From positions 62,001 through 126,000 of the forward strand of contig RYFE02000005.1 of NCBI GenBank assembly GCA_004138175.2: a stretch of 64,000 nt of DNA. Reading direction: 5' to 3'. This DNA comes from Chloroflexales bacterium ZM16-3 (GTDB taxonomy: Bacteria; Chloroflexota; Chloroflexia; Chloroflexales; Chloroflexaceae). The notes beneath the pieces are model-generated. The model saw only the letters and a list, made by a program, of their open reading frames with translations, was not told the origin of the DNA and did not search any database. The translations under genes were made by a program, and so were the position numbers. Shown here in pieces: positions 45,739 through 54,500 of this stretch (the stretch's first letter is position 1; each line of letters starts with the position of its first letter).

Positions 45739-47790
45739 TCAGCGATCGCCTACGGCGATGATCGTGACGCCGCCTTCTTGGTAGACCGTGCGGAATCCGG
45801 GGCGTCCGACGAAGAGCTCCGGCGTGAGCGCGCCGCCCTTCGCCCCGAGGTAGATGTAGGTGATCCGCTCGCTGGCGATCAGGTCGAGGATGGCCTGCTC
45901 TTGGCCGGGCTGGTAGTCGGCGACAGCCGCCTCAATGGCCTGGACATAGCGCACATAGTCGGGGCTCCCGTAGGTGTAGAGCACCGGCGGCGCGGTCGTC
46001 CAGCGCCCGGCGAGGGGCAGGAGCCACCAGCCACCGTCAGTGCCGCGCTTTACTGGGCCAAGCCAGCCGATGCTGTTCACTAGGAAGCGGGCGTCGGGCG
46101 GGGTGTTGGCTGCGGCCCATGTGATCGCCGCGCGGTCGGCCGGCGTGGCGGCCACGGTGTTCTGGTTGAGCACGCCGCGCTGGTCGTAGGCTCCCCATCC
46201 GGCCAGGGCCAATGCCGCCGCCGCCGTGATCGTCGCCGTGGCTCGGGGCCAGCGTCGGGCGGAGGGCAGGGCATCGTAGAGCAGGGCCGCCGCGCCGCCG
46301 GTCAGCACGCCCAGGGGCACGAAGAGGCTGATCACCAGCACGTCGTTGGTGATCAGCCAGAGGTAGGGCAGGGCCACTGTGCGCGGGTTGATCAGCAGCA
46401 GGCCGACCCCGGCCAGCCCGGCGGGCAGGCTGCGCCGACGTAGCCCCCAGATTAGCAGCAGGGCACCGGCCCCCGGCGTGAGGTAGACGATCAGCCAGGG
46501 GTTGGCCTCGACCGCCAGCAGCGCCACCCAGATCAGCGTTATCGCCGCCGCGCCGACCCGCCGACGCAGCCCGAGCCATGCGCCGAGCAGGCCCACTGCA
46601 ATCAGCAGCTCGTTCTGTCGCGACCAGAGCAGCCCTGCGTTGAGGGCATTGTAGCTGCCGCCCCCGGCTAGCCCGCCGTCACTCGCCAGGGCTGGCAGCA
46701 GGGCGCGGCGGGCCAGCAGCCAGATCCAGGGCGCGGTGATCACGGCCACGCCGAGGCCGGTCGCAAGGGCGGCCAGCAGGCACGAGCGTAGGACGGACAG
46801 CGGCTGCCCCGCCGCCCAGACGGCGGCCTGTGCCGCCAGCAGGGCCAGGGCGAAGAGCAACACCCGGAAGTGAACCAGGCTTAGTCCGGCCAGCAGCAGC
46901 GCCGCTATCGCCCAGCGCCAGCGCCCGCCCGCCCGCAGCGCCTCGCCCCACGCGATGGCCAGCCCCGGCAGCATCAGCAGGCCGCAGAGCTGCGTGTAGC
47001 GCCCCCACGAGACGTAGTACGCGGGCATGATCGAGATCAGCCCGACGGCGATGGCAGCCCCGACACCGGCTATCGGGCGACGCCAGAGGTAGCGGGCCAT
47101 CCCGGCCACGGCGATGCCGCACAGGGCGTTCAGGATCTGCCCTGAGATGATCATGGCCTCGGGAAGCCTCAGCCCGCTCAGGCGCATAAGCGTGGCGGTG
47201 AAGACGTGGTAGCCCCAGTGGTAGGGCAGGTCGTCCACTGGCAGGTAGGGCCGCAGCGATATGGGCGCCATGCCGGTCTCGGCGGCGACCCGCACCATGA
47301 GGGCGTGGTGGACAGAGTCGACCCAGGCCGGCAGGGCGAGCCCCTCCACCTGGATGAGCCGCGCCCAGAGGGTGATCGCGAAGATGGCTAGGAGCAGGAG
47401 GCTGGGAGTCAGGAGTCGGGAGTCAGGAGTCGGGAGTCGGGGGTTGGGGGTTGGGCCGAGGTCGCGCCAGGCAGCGGCGAGGCTGGCGAGGGCTAGCAGG
47501 GCGGCCATCCCCCAGAGCAGCGGGTCGCTTAGCGGTAGCCTGGCTACAGAGAGCCAGAGGTAGAGCAGGGCGACGAGGCTGAGGCTGAGGCTCATCCAGA
47601 GGGCCAGGCGGACAAGGGCGGGGAGGCGGGAGGTGGGCGCGGCGCGCTCGACGAGGTAGCCGGGGGCGATCAGCAGCAGCGGGATAATGATGCAGAGCCG
47701 GCCGAGCGGGTTCGTTAGGGCCGCTGCGCCAGCGCAGAGCAGCCCCGCGAGGAGCGCGCGTCGGCCAGGTGTGAGTGTGAGGTGGTGCAT
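45739..47790 (-). CDS. Large membrane glycosyltransferase-like protein (GT-C type)
   Basis: 683 aa with about 14 hydrophobic helices. It is a paralogue of the product of 26346-28778: YYVSWGRYTQL, NTPPDARFLVNSI and DGGWWLLPLAGR correspond to YYVNWGRYAQL, NTPTDARFLVNGF and DAGWWMPML. It lacks the N-terminal exported domain of that protein. The acidic WVDSVHHALM and PVDDLPYHWG lie in external loops of GT-C type. A heptad repeat array (47405-47455) is translated as PNPRLPTPDSRLLTPS near residue 115, in a loop between helices. Its start is ATG at 47790. Confidence 0.82.
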   Translation of the reverse strand: MHHLTLTPGRRALLAGLLCAGAAALTNPLGRLCIIIPLLLIAPGYLVERAAPTSRLPALVRLALWMSLSLSLVALLYLWLSVARLPLSDPLLWGMAALLALASLAAAWRDLGPTPNPRLPTPDSRLLTPSLLLLAIFAITLWARLIQVEGLALPAWVDSVHHALMVRVAAETGMAPISLRPYLPVDDLPYHWGYHVFTATLMRLSGLRLPEAMIISGQILNALCGIAVAGMARYLWRRPIAGVGAAIAVGLISIMPAYYVSWGRYTQLCGLLMLPGLAIAWGEALRAGGRWRWAIAALLLAGLSLVHFRVLLFALALLAAQAAVWAAGQPLSVLRSCLLAALATGLGVAVITAPWIWLLARRALLPALASDGGLAGGGSYNALNAGLLWSRQNELLIAVGLLGAWLGLRRRVGAAAITLIWVALLAVEANPWLIVYLTPGAGALLLIWGLRRRSLPAGLAGVGLLLINPRTVALPYLWLITNDVLVISLFVPLGVLTGGAAALLYDALPSARRWPRATATITAAAALALAGWGAYDQRGVLNQNTVAATPADRAAITWAAANTPPDARFLVNSIGWLGPVKRGTDGGWWLLPLAGRWTTAPPVLYTYGSPDYVRYVQAIEAAVADYQPGQEQAILDLIASERITYIYLGAKGGALTPELFVGRPGFRTVYQEGGVTIIAVGDR
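47405..47455. repeat. Heptad array (GGAGTCR)n inside a coding sequence
   Basis: Units GGAGTCA, GGAGTCG (several) and GGGGTTG x2 run in 7-bp register inside the GT-C gene. 7 is not a multiple of 3, so successive units are read in different frames, giving SRLLTP and PNPRLP on the coding strand. The same peptide motif occurs at 52257. Confidence 0.85.
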
Positions 47791-47956
47791 GGTGTTATGG
47801 TATGTGCAAGGCCGAAGTATTCACCACCAGAATTATAGCAGGCACGCGGCCCCCGGCCGTCAACCCGCGCTGCCGGAATACGAAAGGGCGGGCCGGGGAA
47901 TACCCCAGCCCGCCCTTCCGCGCCTATGCGCGTGCTAAACCCAGCCCCCAACCCCC

Positions 47957-48090
47957 TTGCCTTAAAACGCAATACCGCAGAAGTAACGCTGTGAGGCGTC
48001 CTGTCATTCTGAGCGAAGCGAAGAATCCCGGCCGGGACCCTTCGCTTCGCTCAGGGTGACAGCGTTACTTATGCTCTATTGCCTTAAAAC
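47957..48090. repeat. GAGCGAAGCG-family palindrome, copy 4, bracketed by 12-bp direct repeats
   Basis: The palindrome has outer arms AAGTAACGCTGT/ACAGCGTTACTT (47981-48070) and a core of GAGCGAAGCGAAG type. The flank ACGCAATACCGCAG (the reverse of TGCGGTATTGCG) is shared with copies 1 and 2. TTGCCTTAAAAC occurs at 47957-47968 and again at 48079-48090. The second copy overlaps the stop of the neighbouring gene. Confidence 0.85.
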
Positions 48091-48665
48091 ATATCCGGCG
48101 GGCCGTCGCCGAGCAGGAAGTTGTAGTTGCCCGCGCCCACGGCCCGCTCAAGCTGGGCGATGACCTTATTAGGGTCGTCGTTCGGGCCGTTGATAAAGAA
48201 CGGCTTGCCGTCCTTGCCGCCGGTGGGCACCGGGGTGAAGCAGCCGTCCGGGTTCGCCTCCTCGATCAGGTAGCGCGACTGGGCGAAGACCGGGTCGGGC
48301 TTGAAGCCGAGGCTCTCGGCGTAGGCGACGCCGGTGAAGACGATCTTCGCCACCAGGTTGATGTCGGCGGAGGCCATCGGCATCATCCCGGTGATGTGGG
48401 CGCGCAGCCCGGCTGTGTACGCGGCCGCGTCGTTAAAGAGCATCACCTGGGTGCTCTTCAGGCCCAGGCAGGCCAGATCGACCAGAAACGAGGCGGTGGC
48501 CACCTTGCCCGAGCGCGGCGACTCGCGGGCCACCAGGGCCGAGGCGAGGGAGCCCTCTTTGTCCCAGTCTCGCGAGAGCAGCACCTCGTAGACCGGCCAG
48601 TCGGTTGCGATGGCCATGCCGCCTGTGGGCCTGGCCGCGAGCGCCTTATCCTTCTTCTTCCCCAT
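48084..48665 (-). CDS. Protein of unknown function, second gene of a coupled pair
   Basis: 193 aa from the ATG at 48665, overlapping the upstream stop by one base (TAATG). It begins MGKKKDKALAARPTGGMAIA, with no signal peptide. A mostly helical alpha/beta layout is suggested, with VATASFLVDLACLGLKSTQ and SADINLVAKIVFTGVAYAES. No nuclease, ATPase or transferase motif is seen. The final residues DGPPDMF are close to a repeat that overlaps the stop. I do not recognise the family. Close coupling implies it works with the 291-aa product upstream. Confidence 0.7.
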   Translation of the reverse strand: MGKKKDKALAARPTGGMAIATDWPVYEVLLSRDWDKEGSLASALVARESPRSGKVATASFLVDLACLGLKSTQVMLFNDAAAYTAGLRAHITGMMPMASADINLVAKIVFTGVAYAESLGFKPDPVFAQSRYLIEEANPDGCFTPVPTGGKDGKPFFINGPNDDPNKVIAQLERAVGAGNYNFLLGDGPPDMF

Positions 48666-49540
48666 TACTGCAACTCCTTCAGCATCGCCTCGCCGCTCTC
48701 CCAGCTCGCCCGTCCGGTGTCGCGCATGAAGCGCACAAAGTGCTTAAAGCTTATCAGGTTCACATCGTCGCCCATGTCCCCCAGATAGAGCGCAATCGCC
48801 TCGGCATCGGCATCCATCAGGCCGCGCGGCGGGCTCAGGCCGAGCAGGTAGTCCTCGCCGAAGCGCTCGATCGTCGCCCGGTGGACGTCTAGGGTTCTCT
48901 TGTTCACATTCGGCCGAGCCATATGCTGCACAAACAGCGCCAGCAGCTTCGCGTTGCGTGACCGGACGCCCTCGATGCCGCTCTCGCCGAGGCTCAGGCT
49001 GGTCAGCAGGCGACCGCGATCCTGGGCGGCCTTGTAGGTCTCGTTCAGGCTGCTGCGGATGCCCGAGCCAAAGCTGATCGGGTAGCCGACCAGCAGGCTG
49101 TCATAGATAATCTTGCCCTCAAAGGGCAGCAGGGTCGCCTCGACCATGGAGGGCGGCGGCTGCGGGATAACGTCCTCGATCGGGGAGCCCAGGCCGAGCA
49201 CGGCGTAGGCCAGCGGCTCGCCGCGCTCGGGGATGAAGACGGCGTACTTCTTGAGCTGGCGGAAGACGTAGAAGGTGCCGCGCACCCGAGCGTCCCAGCT
49301 CTTCACCAGGGCCAGGTCATCGGTGCTGAGGCCGGCCGGGTTCTCGGCGATGAACGCCGCGCGCAAGGAGTCGTCGGCCCAGAGCTTATCGCGCAGCGTC
49401 GCCGCATCGTTCACGGCGACGCTGCCCTCGCCGTGGGTGGAGGGGAAGTCGGGCACGAGGCCGGTGCGTCGGCTGACGAAGGAGAGCAGTGGGAACCAGA
49501 TACCGTAGAAGCGCTGGACGCCGCGCGGGGTGAGCATCAT
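48665..49540 (-). CDS. Protein of unknown function, first gene of a coupled pair
   Basis: 291 aa; starts at ATG 49540 or the next codon (MMLTPRGVQRFYGIWFPLL). The first part may be an extended, partly hydrophobic helix with conserved-looking WFPLLSFVSRRTGLVPDFP. A segment with WDARVRGTFYVFRQLKKYAV and LGLGSPIEDVIPQPPPSM follows. The middle has a LPFEGKIIYDSLLVGYPISF stretch. No known motif is recognised. Palindromic repeats lie on both sides of the two-gene module (47957-48090 and 49584-49689). This hints at horizontal or recent insertion, but codon use looks like the neighbours'. Confidence 0.7.
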   Translation of the reverse strand: MMLTPRGVQRFYGIWFPLLSFVSRRTGLVPDFPSTHGEGSVAVNDAATLRDKLWADDSLRAAFIAENPAGLSTDDLALVKSWDARVRGTFYVFRQLKKYAVFIPERGEPLAYAVLGLGSPIEDVIPQPPPSMVEATLLPFEGKIIYDSLLVGYPISFGSGIRSSLNETYKAAQDRGRLLTSLSLGESGIEGVRSRNAKLLALFVQHMARPNVNKRTLDVHRATIERFGEDYLLGLSPPRGLMDADAEAIALYLGDMGDDVNLISFKHFVRFMRDTGRASWESGEAMLKELQ

Positions 49541-49583
49541 AGGACTTCCTCAACAGATCAGGGCAAGGGCACGGTGCGCCAAT

Positions 49584-49689
49584 GGGTAGTGGGTCTATCT
49601 CGAATGTCACCCTGAGCGAAGCGAAGGGTCCCGACCGGGATTCCTCGCTTCGCTCGGAATGACCACCATTCCATATTGGGCCACTACCC
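49584..49689. repeat. GAGCGAAGCG-family palindrome, copy 5
   Basis: Outer arms GGGTAGTGG/CCACTACCC frame a core with CTGAGCGAAGCGAAGGGTC and TCGCTTCGCTC. The arms are less perfect than in the other copies. Confidence 0.75.
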
Positions 49690-49866
49690 GCCAATGTATA
49701 GGCAGAGGCAAGGAGATCGCTATGCGAGGGATCTCCGTCATGCGGCATATTCATCGTTCGTTTCAGCTCGCTGGGCTGCGCGGAGTCAATTATAACGTAT
49801 CATTGCGCACGTGCAGCGACACGGTTCTATGTGAGTGGGGCTGTTGCAACGTTACCTCAATCTCTT

Positions 49867-49916
49867 GTTGTTTTGGCCAAAATGGCAGCGAAGCTGGCCA
49901 TTTTGGCCAAAACAAC
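49867..49916. repeat. Hairpin with GAA triloop
   Basis: GTTGTTTTGGCCAAAATGGC leads to AGC-GAA-GCT and returns with one extra C in the 3' arm. It ends 36 bp from the stop of the GT4 gene on the minus strand and may terminate it. Confidence 0.85.
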
Positions 49917-49952
49917 ACTGGTTTTTAGGGCGGCAGCCCTAAAGCGGCGGCG

Positions 49953-51080
49953 CTACCCGACCATTTCCTGAAGGATGCCGTCAAGTTCCTGGCAGTGGCG
50001 CTGCCAGGAGTAGCGCTCGACCACGCGCTGGCGGGCGCTCACACCCATGGCCCTGGCGGCGGCGGGGTCGTCTAGCACGCGAGCGATAGCCTCGGCCAGC
50101 GCCACGAGATCGCCCTCGGGGTAGAGCGCGCCCTCCTGCCCGTCGCGGATCACGGTGCTCAGCGGCGGGATGTTCGCGGTGACGACGGGTAGCCCGACGG
50201 CCATGTACTCGTAGATCTTGAGGGGCGACCAGAAGAAGCCGGCGGCGCGCAGGGCCGGGTGGGGCGCGGTGTTGAAGGGGGCCAGCCCAAGGTCGGCCTT
50301 GGCCAGCTCGGCGGGCACCTGGTCGTAGGGGATGGCCCCGGTGAAGCGGAAGCGACCGGGGTAGGCCGTAGTCATCACCTCGGCGACAACCCGCTCAGGC
50401 CCGTCGCCGATCAGGGTCATGCGCAGATCATAGCCAGATCCGATCAGGGCCATGACGGCCTGCACCCCGTCGATGACGCCGTGCCAGGCCCGGAAGGAGC
50501 CCATGAAGACGATGGTGAGAGTCCGAGCGCGGCGGGCGCGCTTGGCGGGGCTGAATCGCTCCACATCGGCGCCCCAGGGCAGCTCGACGATCTTCTCGCG
50601 GGGGATGCTGGCGGGCACGGTGGTGTGCAGCGGGGTGACGATGCGGGCGGCCCAGCGGCACTGGAGCTCGGCGTAGCGGCGCATGGGGCCGCCGAGGGCG
50701 TCGTCGATCCGGCGCTTGCGCACCTCGGGCGGATCAACCATCAAGGCATTGACCTCAAGCAGGCTGGGCACACCGAGGCGGCGGGCGGCGAGCATGCCGG
50801 CCCCGGCAAAGTTGTAGTAGCGCTCGATGATCGCGTCGGGGCGGAGGGCGCGGGCAAGGCGCAGCACGGGCAAGGCGTCGAGCAGGCTGAGCGCCTTGGG
50901 CGTGCGCCGCTGGTGAAGGGTGAAGCCGTCGATCTCACGGGGCGAGGGGCCGTCGCCGGATGCCAGCAGGTGTACCTGGTGGCCGAGGCGGGCGAGGCCG
51001 CGGGCGACCTCATAGGCGTGGGTGCTGCCGCCGAGCGAGCCGGGGACGGGGATGCCGGCGGCGATGTAGAGGATGCGCAT
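49953..51080 (-). CDS. Family 4 glycosyltransferase
   Basis: 375 aa from the ATG at 51080 (MRILYIAAGIPVPGSLGGST). The Gly-rich loop with the following HAYEVARGLARLGH fits GT-B enzymes. LPWGADVERFSPAKRARRAR opens the donor half. SPLKIYEYMAVGLPVVTANI gives the donor-binding Glu and its neighbourhood. It is a retaining transferase for surface polysaccharide. A ribosome site is hard to see. A long terminator-like hairpin (51087-51125) sits immediately 5' of it. Confidence 0.92.
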   Translation of the reverse strand: MRILYIAAGIPVPGSLGGSTHAYEVARGLARLGHQVHLLASGDGPSPREIDGFTLHQRRTPKALSLLDALPVLRLARALRPDAIIERYYNFAGAGMLAARRLGVPSLLEVNALMVDPPEVRKRRIDDALGGPMRRYAELQCRWAARIVTPLHTTVPASIPREKIVELPWGADVERFSPAKRARRARTLTIVFMGSFRAWHGVIDGVQAVMALIGSGYDLRMTLIGDGPERVVAEVMTTAYPGRFRFTGAIPYDQVPAELAKADLGLAPFNTAPHPALRAAGFFWSPLKIYEYMAVGLPVVTANIPPLSTVIRDGQEGALYPEGDLVALAEAIARVLDDPAAARAMGVSARQRVVERYSWQRHCQELDGILQEMVG

Positions 51081-51086
51081 ATCGCG

Positions 51087-51125
51087 GAGGGTCTCAGGGA
51101 GGGCTTCGCCCTCCCTGAGACCCTC
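51087..51125. terminator. Perfect 18-bp-arm hairpin with TTC triloop
   Basis: GAGGGTCTCAGGGAGGGC and its complement close on GGC-TTC-GCC. It separates two minus-strand genes by filling the 49-bp gap between them, so it may end the upstream message before the GT4 gene. Confidence 0.75.
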
Positions 51126-51129
51126 CCCC

Positions 51130-51372
51130 TTAGAGTCGCTCGTAGCGCTCAAGATCCATGGTGAGGGACAGGGTGCCGGGCGCGGCCTGCTTGACGATGC
51201 CGAGCGTGCGCTCGACCTGGTTGTCCTCAATGCCGACGAGCAGGGTGGTGTTGCCCCGGCGCAGGAAGCCCCCGGTGGTGGCGAGGCGTGTGACCCGCAG
51301 CCCCTGCTCAACCAGGGCGTCGACGGTGGCGTCGGCGTGGGCGTCTTCGGTCACAAAGATTAGCAGCTTCAT
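51130..51372 (-). CDS. PII-like cyclic-di-AMP receptor homologue (DarA/PstA family), short form
   Basis: 80 aa from the ATG at 51372, with GGAGG eight bases upstream. LATTGGFLRRGNTTLLVGIE matches the family's nucleotide-binding signature (ATTGGFL-x2-GNTT). The first strand KLLIFVTED and the helix DATVDALVEQGLRVTR fit too. Members are usually ~109 aa; the large loop and last strand (about 30 residues) are missing here, so it may bind differently. The family senses cyclic-di-AMP in the cytoplasm and, through unknown partners, signals to wall or osmotic pathways. It may share control with the BTAD regulator that is divergent from it. Confidence 0.8.
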   Translation of the reverse strand: MKLLIFVTEDAHADATVDALVEQGLRVTRLATTGGFLRRGNTTLLVGIEDNQVERTLGIVKQAAPGTLSLTMDLERYERL

Positions 51373-51525
51373 CCGCACAGCCTCCACAAGAGATCTGCTC
51401 CCCTTGCGGCATTATACGTTTTCGAGAGGAGAGCGTCAATGAGGCCGCGTAGGCAGCCTTCGCAAAAAAAGAGCCGAGGGCTTCAGCCCCACGGCGGCGC
51501 TGGACGACAATGACGTAGCCCTGAG

Positions 51526-51531
51526 TATAAT
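51526..51531 (+). promoter_or_regulatory. TATAAT -10 element, possible leaderless start
   Basis: A perfect TATAAT ends 9 bp before the regulator's ATG at 51541. Transcription beginning about 7 bp downstream would put the start codon at the 5' end of the mRNA. No ribosome site is present, which supports that. Confidence 0.55.
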
Positions 51532-51540
51532 ACACGTACT

Positions 51541-54500
51541 ATGCTCTCCATCCTCTTGCTCGGCCCGCCAAAGATCCTGCGCGACAGCGCGCCTGTGGAG
51601 CTGCCCCGGCGGCGCTCGCGGGCGCTGGTCTACTACCTGGCGGCCCAGCCGGGGGCGGTGGCGCGCGAACAGATCCTAGATCTGCTCTGGCCCGACCACG
51701 AGCGCGCTGCCGCCCAGCAGCTGCTGCGGACAACGCTCCACGGCGCGCGGAAGGCCCTTGGCCCAGCCCTGATCAGTGGCGAGGACCAGCTGGCGATCGG
51801 CGAGGATGTTGATGTGGACGCGCGCCGCCTGGCCGCCGCCCTGCCCTCGGGCGATATCGCTGCTCTGGAGGCGGCCCTGGGCCGCTACCGAGGCGACCTG
51901 CTGGCTGGCTTTGACCTGGCCGACAGCGAGCCCTTCGAGGAGTGGCTGGGCATCGAGCGCGAGCGGGCGCGCCTGCTGGCCGCGCGTGGGCTCGCCCGCC
52001 TGGCGACGCTCTACGAGGCCCGCGGCGACTACGCGCCCGCGCTCGACGCGCTGGCCCGCGCCCTGGCCTTCGATCCGCTCCAGGAGGATCTCCAGCGCGC
52101 CGCCATGCGCCTGCACTATCTGGCGGGCGATAGGGTGGGGGCCATCCGCCGCTATGAAGATCTTCGCGATCTGCTGGACGCTGAGATGGGTGTGCCGCCG
52201 ATGGCGGAGACCAGGGCGATGTATGACGCGGTGGTGACGGACTCGCTCCATCTGCCGGAGTCAGGAGTCGGGGGTCAGGGGCCGGTGTCCCGACTCCTGA
52301 CTCCTGACCCCCGACTCCCAGCAGGCATGCCGTTCACTGGCCGATCCTCCGAGTTGGAGCAGATCCGCGCTGCCGCCGACTCCGGCAAACTGGCGCTGAT
52401 CGAGGGGGAGCCCGGGATCGGCAAGACGCGCCTAGCCGAGGAGTTTCTGTCCAGGCGCGGCGGGCTGGCGCTGGTGGGCGAGGCCCGCGAGCTGGAGCAG
52501 AGCCTGCCCTACCAGCCGCTGGTGGCGGCGCTGCGCGGCCTGACGTCGCGGCCCAGCTGGCCAGCGCTGCGCGGACGGCTGGAGCTTGACCCGCTCTGGC
52601 TGCGCGAGGCGGCCCGCCTGCTGCCCGAGCTGCACCCCGCGCCCGATGGCCTGCCGCCTGCCGACGAGGCCCGGCTCTGGGAGGCGCTGGCCCGCCTGCT
52701 GGCCGCCCTGGCCCGCGTCGAGCCCCTGGCCCTGCTGATCGACGACCTCCAGTGGGCCGACGCCAGCACCCTCGGCCTGCTCGGCTACCTGTTGCGCCGG
52801 GCCGCCGGGACACCGCTCACCCTGCTGGCCACCAGCCGCCCGGCCGACCCGCGCTCGCCCCTGGCAGGCATGATCGTCGCCCTGCTGCGCGAGGGCCGTC
52901 TGGAGCGCCTGAGCCTGCGCCGCCTGTCGCCCGACGACACCCTGGCCCTGGCCCGCGGCCTGACCCCGATCTACGCGCAGCCCCTGGCCGCATGGCTCGA
53001 CCGCAACGCCGAGGGCAACCCCTACATCATCAGCGAGCTGGTGAGCCACGCCCAGGGCAGCGGCCTGATCATGGAGGGCGGCACCCTCAATCTAAGCGCA
53101 CTCTCGGCCGAGCCCGTCGTCCCGCATACGGTCTACAGCCTCATCCAGGGCAGGCTGATGCGGCTCTCGGACGGGGCGCGGCGCGTGCTCGACGCGGCGG
53201 TGGCGGTGGGCCGCGAGTTCGATTTTGAGGTGGCGGCGCGGGCGGCGGCCCTCTCCGAGGCGGCGGCCCTGGACGCGCTGGACGAGCTGCGGGCGGAGCG
53301 CCTGGTGCGCCCCCTGGAGGGCGGGCGATTCGCCTTCGACCATAGCCTAACCATGGAGGTGGCCTACCGCGAGGTCGGCGAGCCGCGCCACCGCCTGCTG
53401 CACCGCCGGGTCGGCGAGACACTGGAGACCCTCCACCGCGACCGGCTGGACGCCGAGGCGGGCCTGATCGCCTCACACTTCGCCGAGGGCGGCGCACCCG
53501 AGCGGGCCGCCGCCTACGCCATACGCGCTGGTCGGCGGGCCGCCCTAGTGGCGGCATGGGCCGAGGCGGCCGCCTTCTACGAGCAGGCCCTGGCAGGCAC
53601 GCCCGACCCCGACCGCCCAACCGTCCTGCTCGCCCTGGGCGAGGTGCTCTACAACGCTGGCGAGATCGCCCGCTCGGCCGAGCGCCTGCGCGAAGCACTA
53701 GAGACCGCCCGTGTCCCCGCCGACGCCCACGCAGCCCGCCTAGCTCTGGCCCGCACCATCCTGGCCCAGGGTCGCTACGCCGAGATGATCCACCTAGTGC
53801 GGGCGCTCGTCGACTCGCCGGTGCCGAGCGAGGCGATCAGCGCCCTCTTTCTCTGGGGCACCGCGCTCTCGCTGGAGGGTGCCGACCTGGCCGGTGCCGC
53901 CGAGCGCCTGCGCGCCGCCGAGGCCCTGGTCGCCGAGCAGCCCGCTGGCGATGACCCCGGCCCCCTGGCCCAGGTGCGCTTCGAGCTCGGCAGCGTCATG
54001 GCCCAGCAGGGCGACCTGCCACAGGCCATCGCCTACTACCGCGAGGCGGTGACGGTGGCTGACGCCGGAGCCGAGACTGGCAGCGTCGCCGCTGACCCCT
54101 GGCGCATCCTGGCCCGCAACAACCTGGCCTACCACCTGCTTCTGCTGGGCGATAGGCAGGCTGCGAATCGGCATATCGCCGACGCCATGAAGCTGGCCGA
54201 GGAGCGCGGCGCGATCACCCTCCAGCCCTACCTCTTCTCCACCGCTGGTGAGATCGCCCTAGACGAGGGCGACCTGGATGAGGCCGAGCGGCTCTTCACC
54301 AGCGGCATGGAGCTGGCCGAGCGACTGGTCATCCCCGAGCGGATCGCCGGGCTTGGCGCGAACCTGGGGCTAGTGGCCCTGCGCCGCGAGCAGGAGCCCC
54401 TGGCTATCCACAGACTCTCCACAGCCCTGGCCCGCGCCGACTCGCTGGGCACCCGCCACCTCGCCGCCCAGATCCGGGTCTGGCTGGCCCCGCTGCTCCC

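Larger units (their letters stand above)
49541..49952. other. Gene-free stretch with two repeats
   Basis: It holds the upstream region of the unknown module, a palindrome at 49584-49689, a GTTGCAAC octamer (49843-49850) and a hairpin at 49867-49916. Short open frames here look random. Confidence 0.7.
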
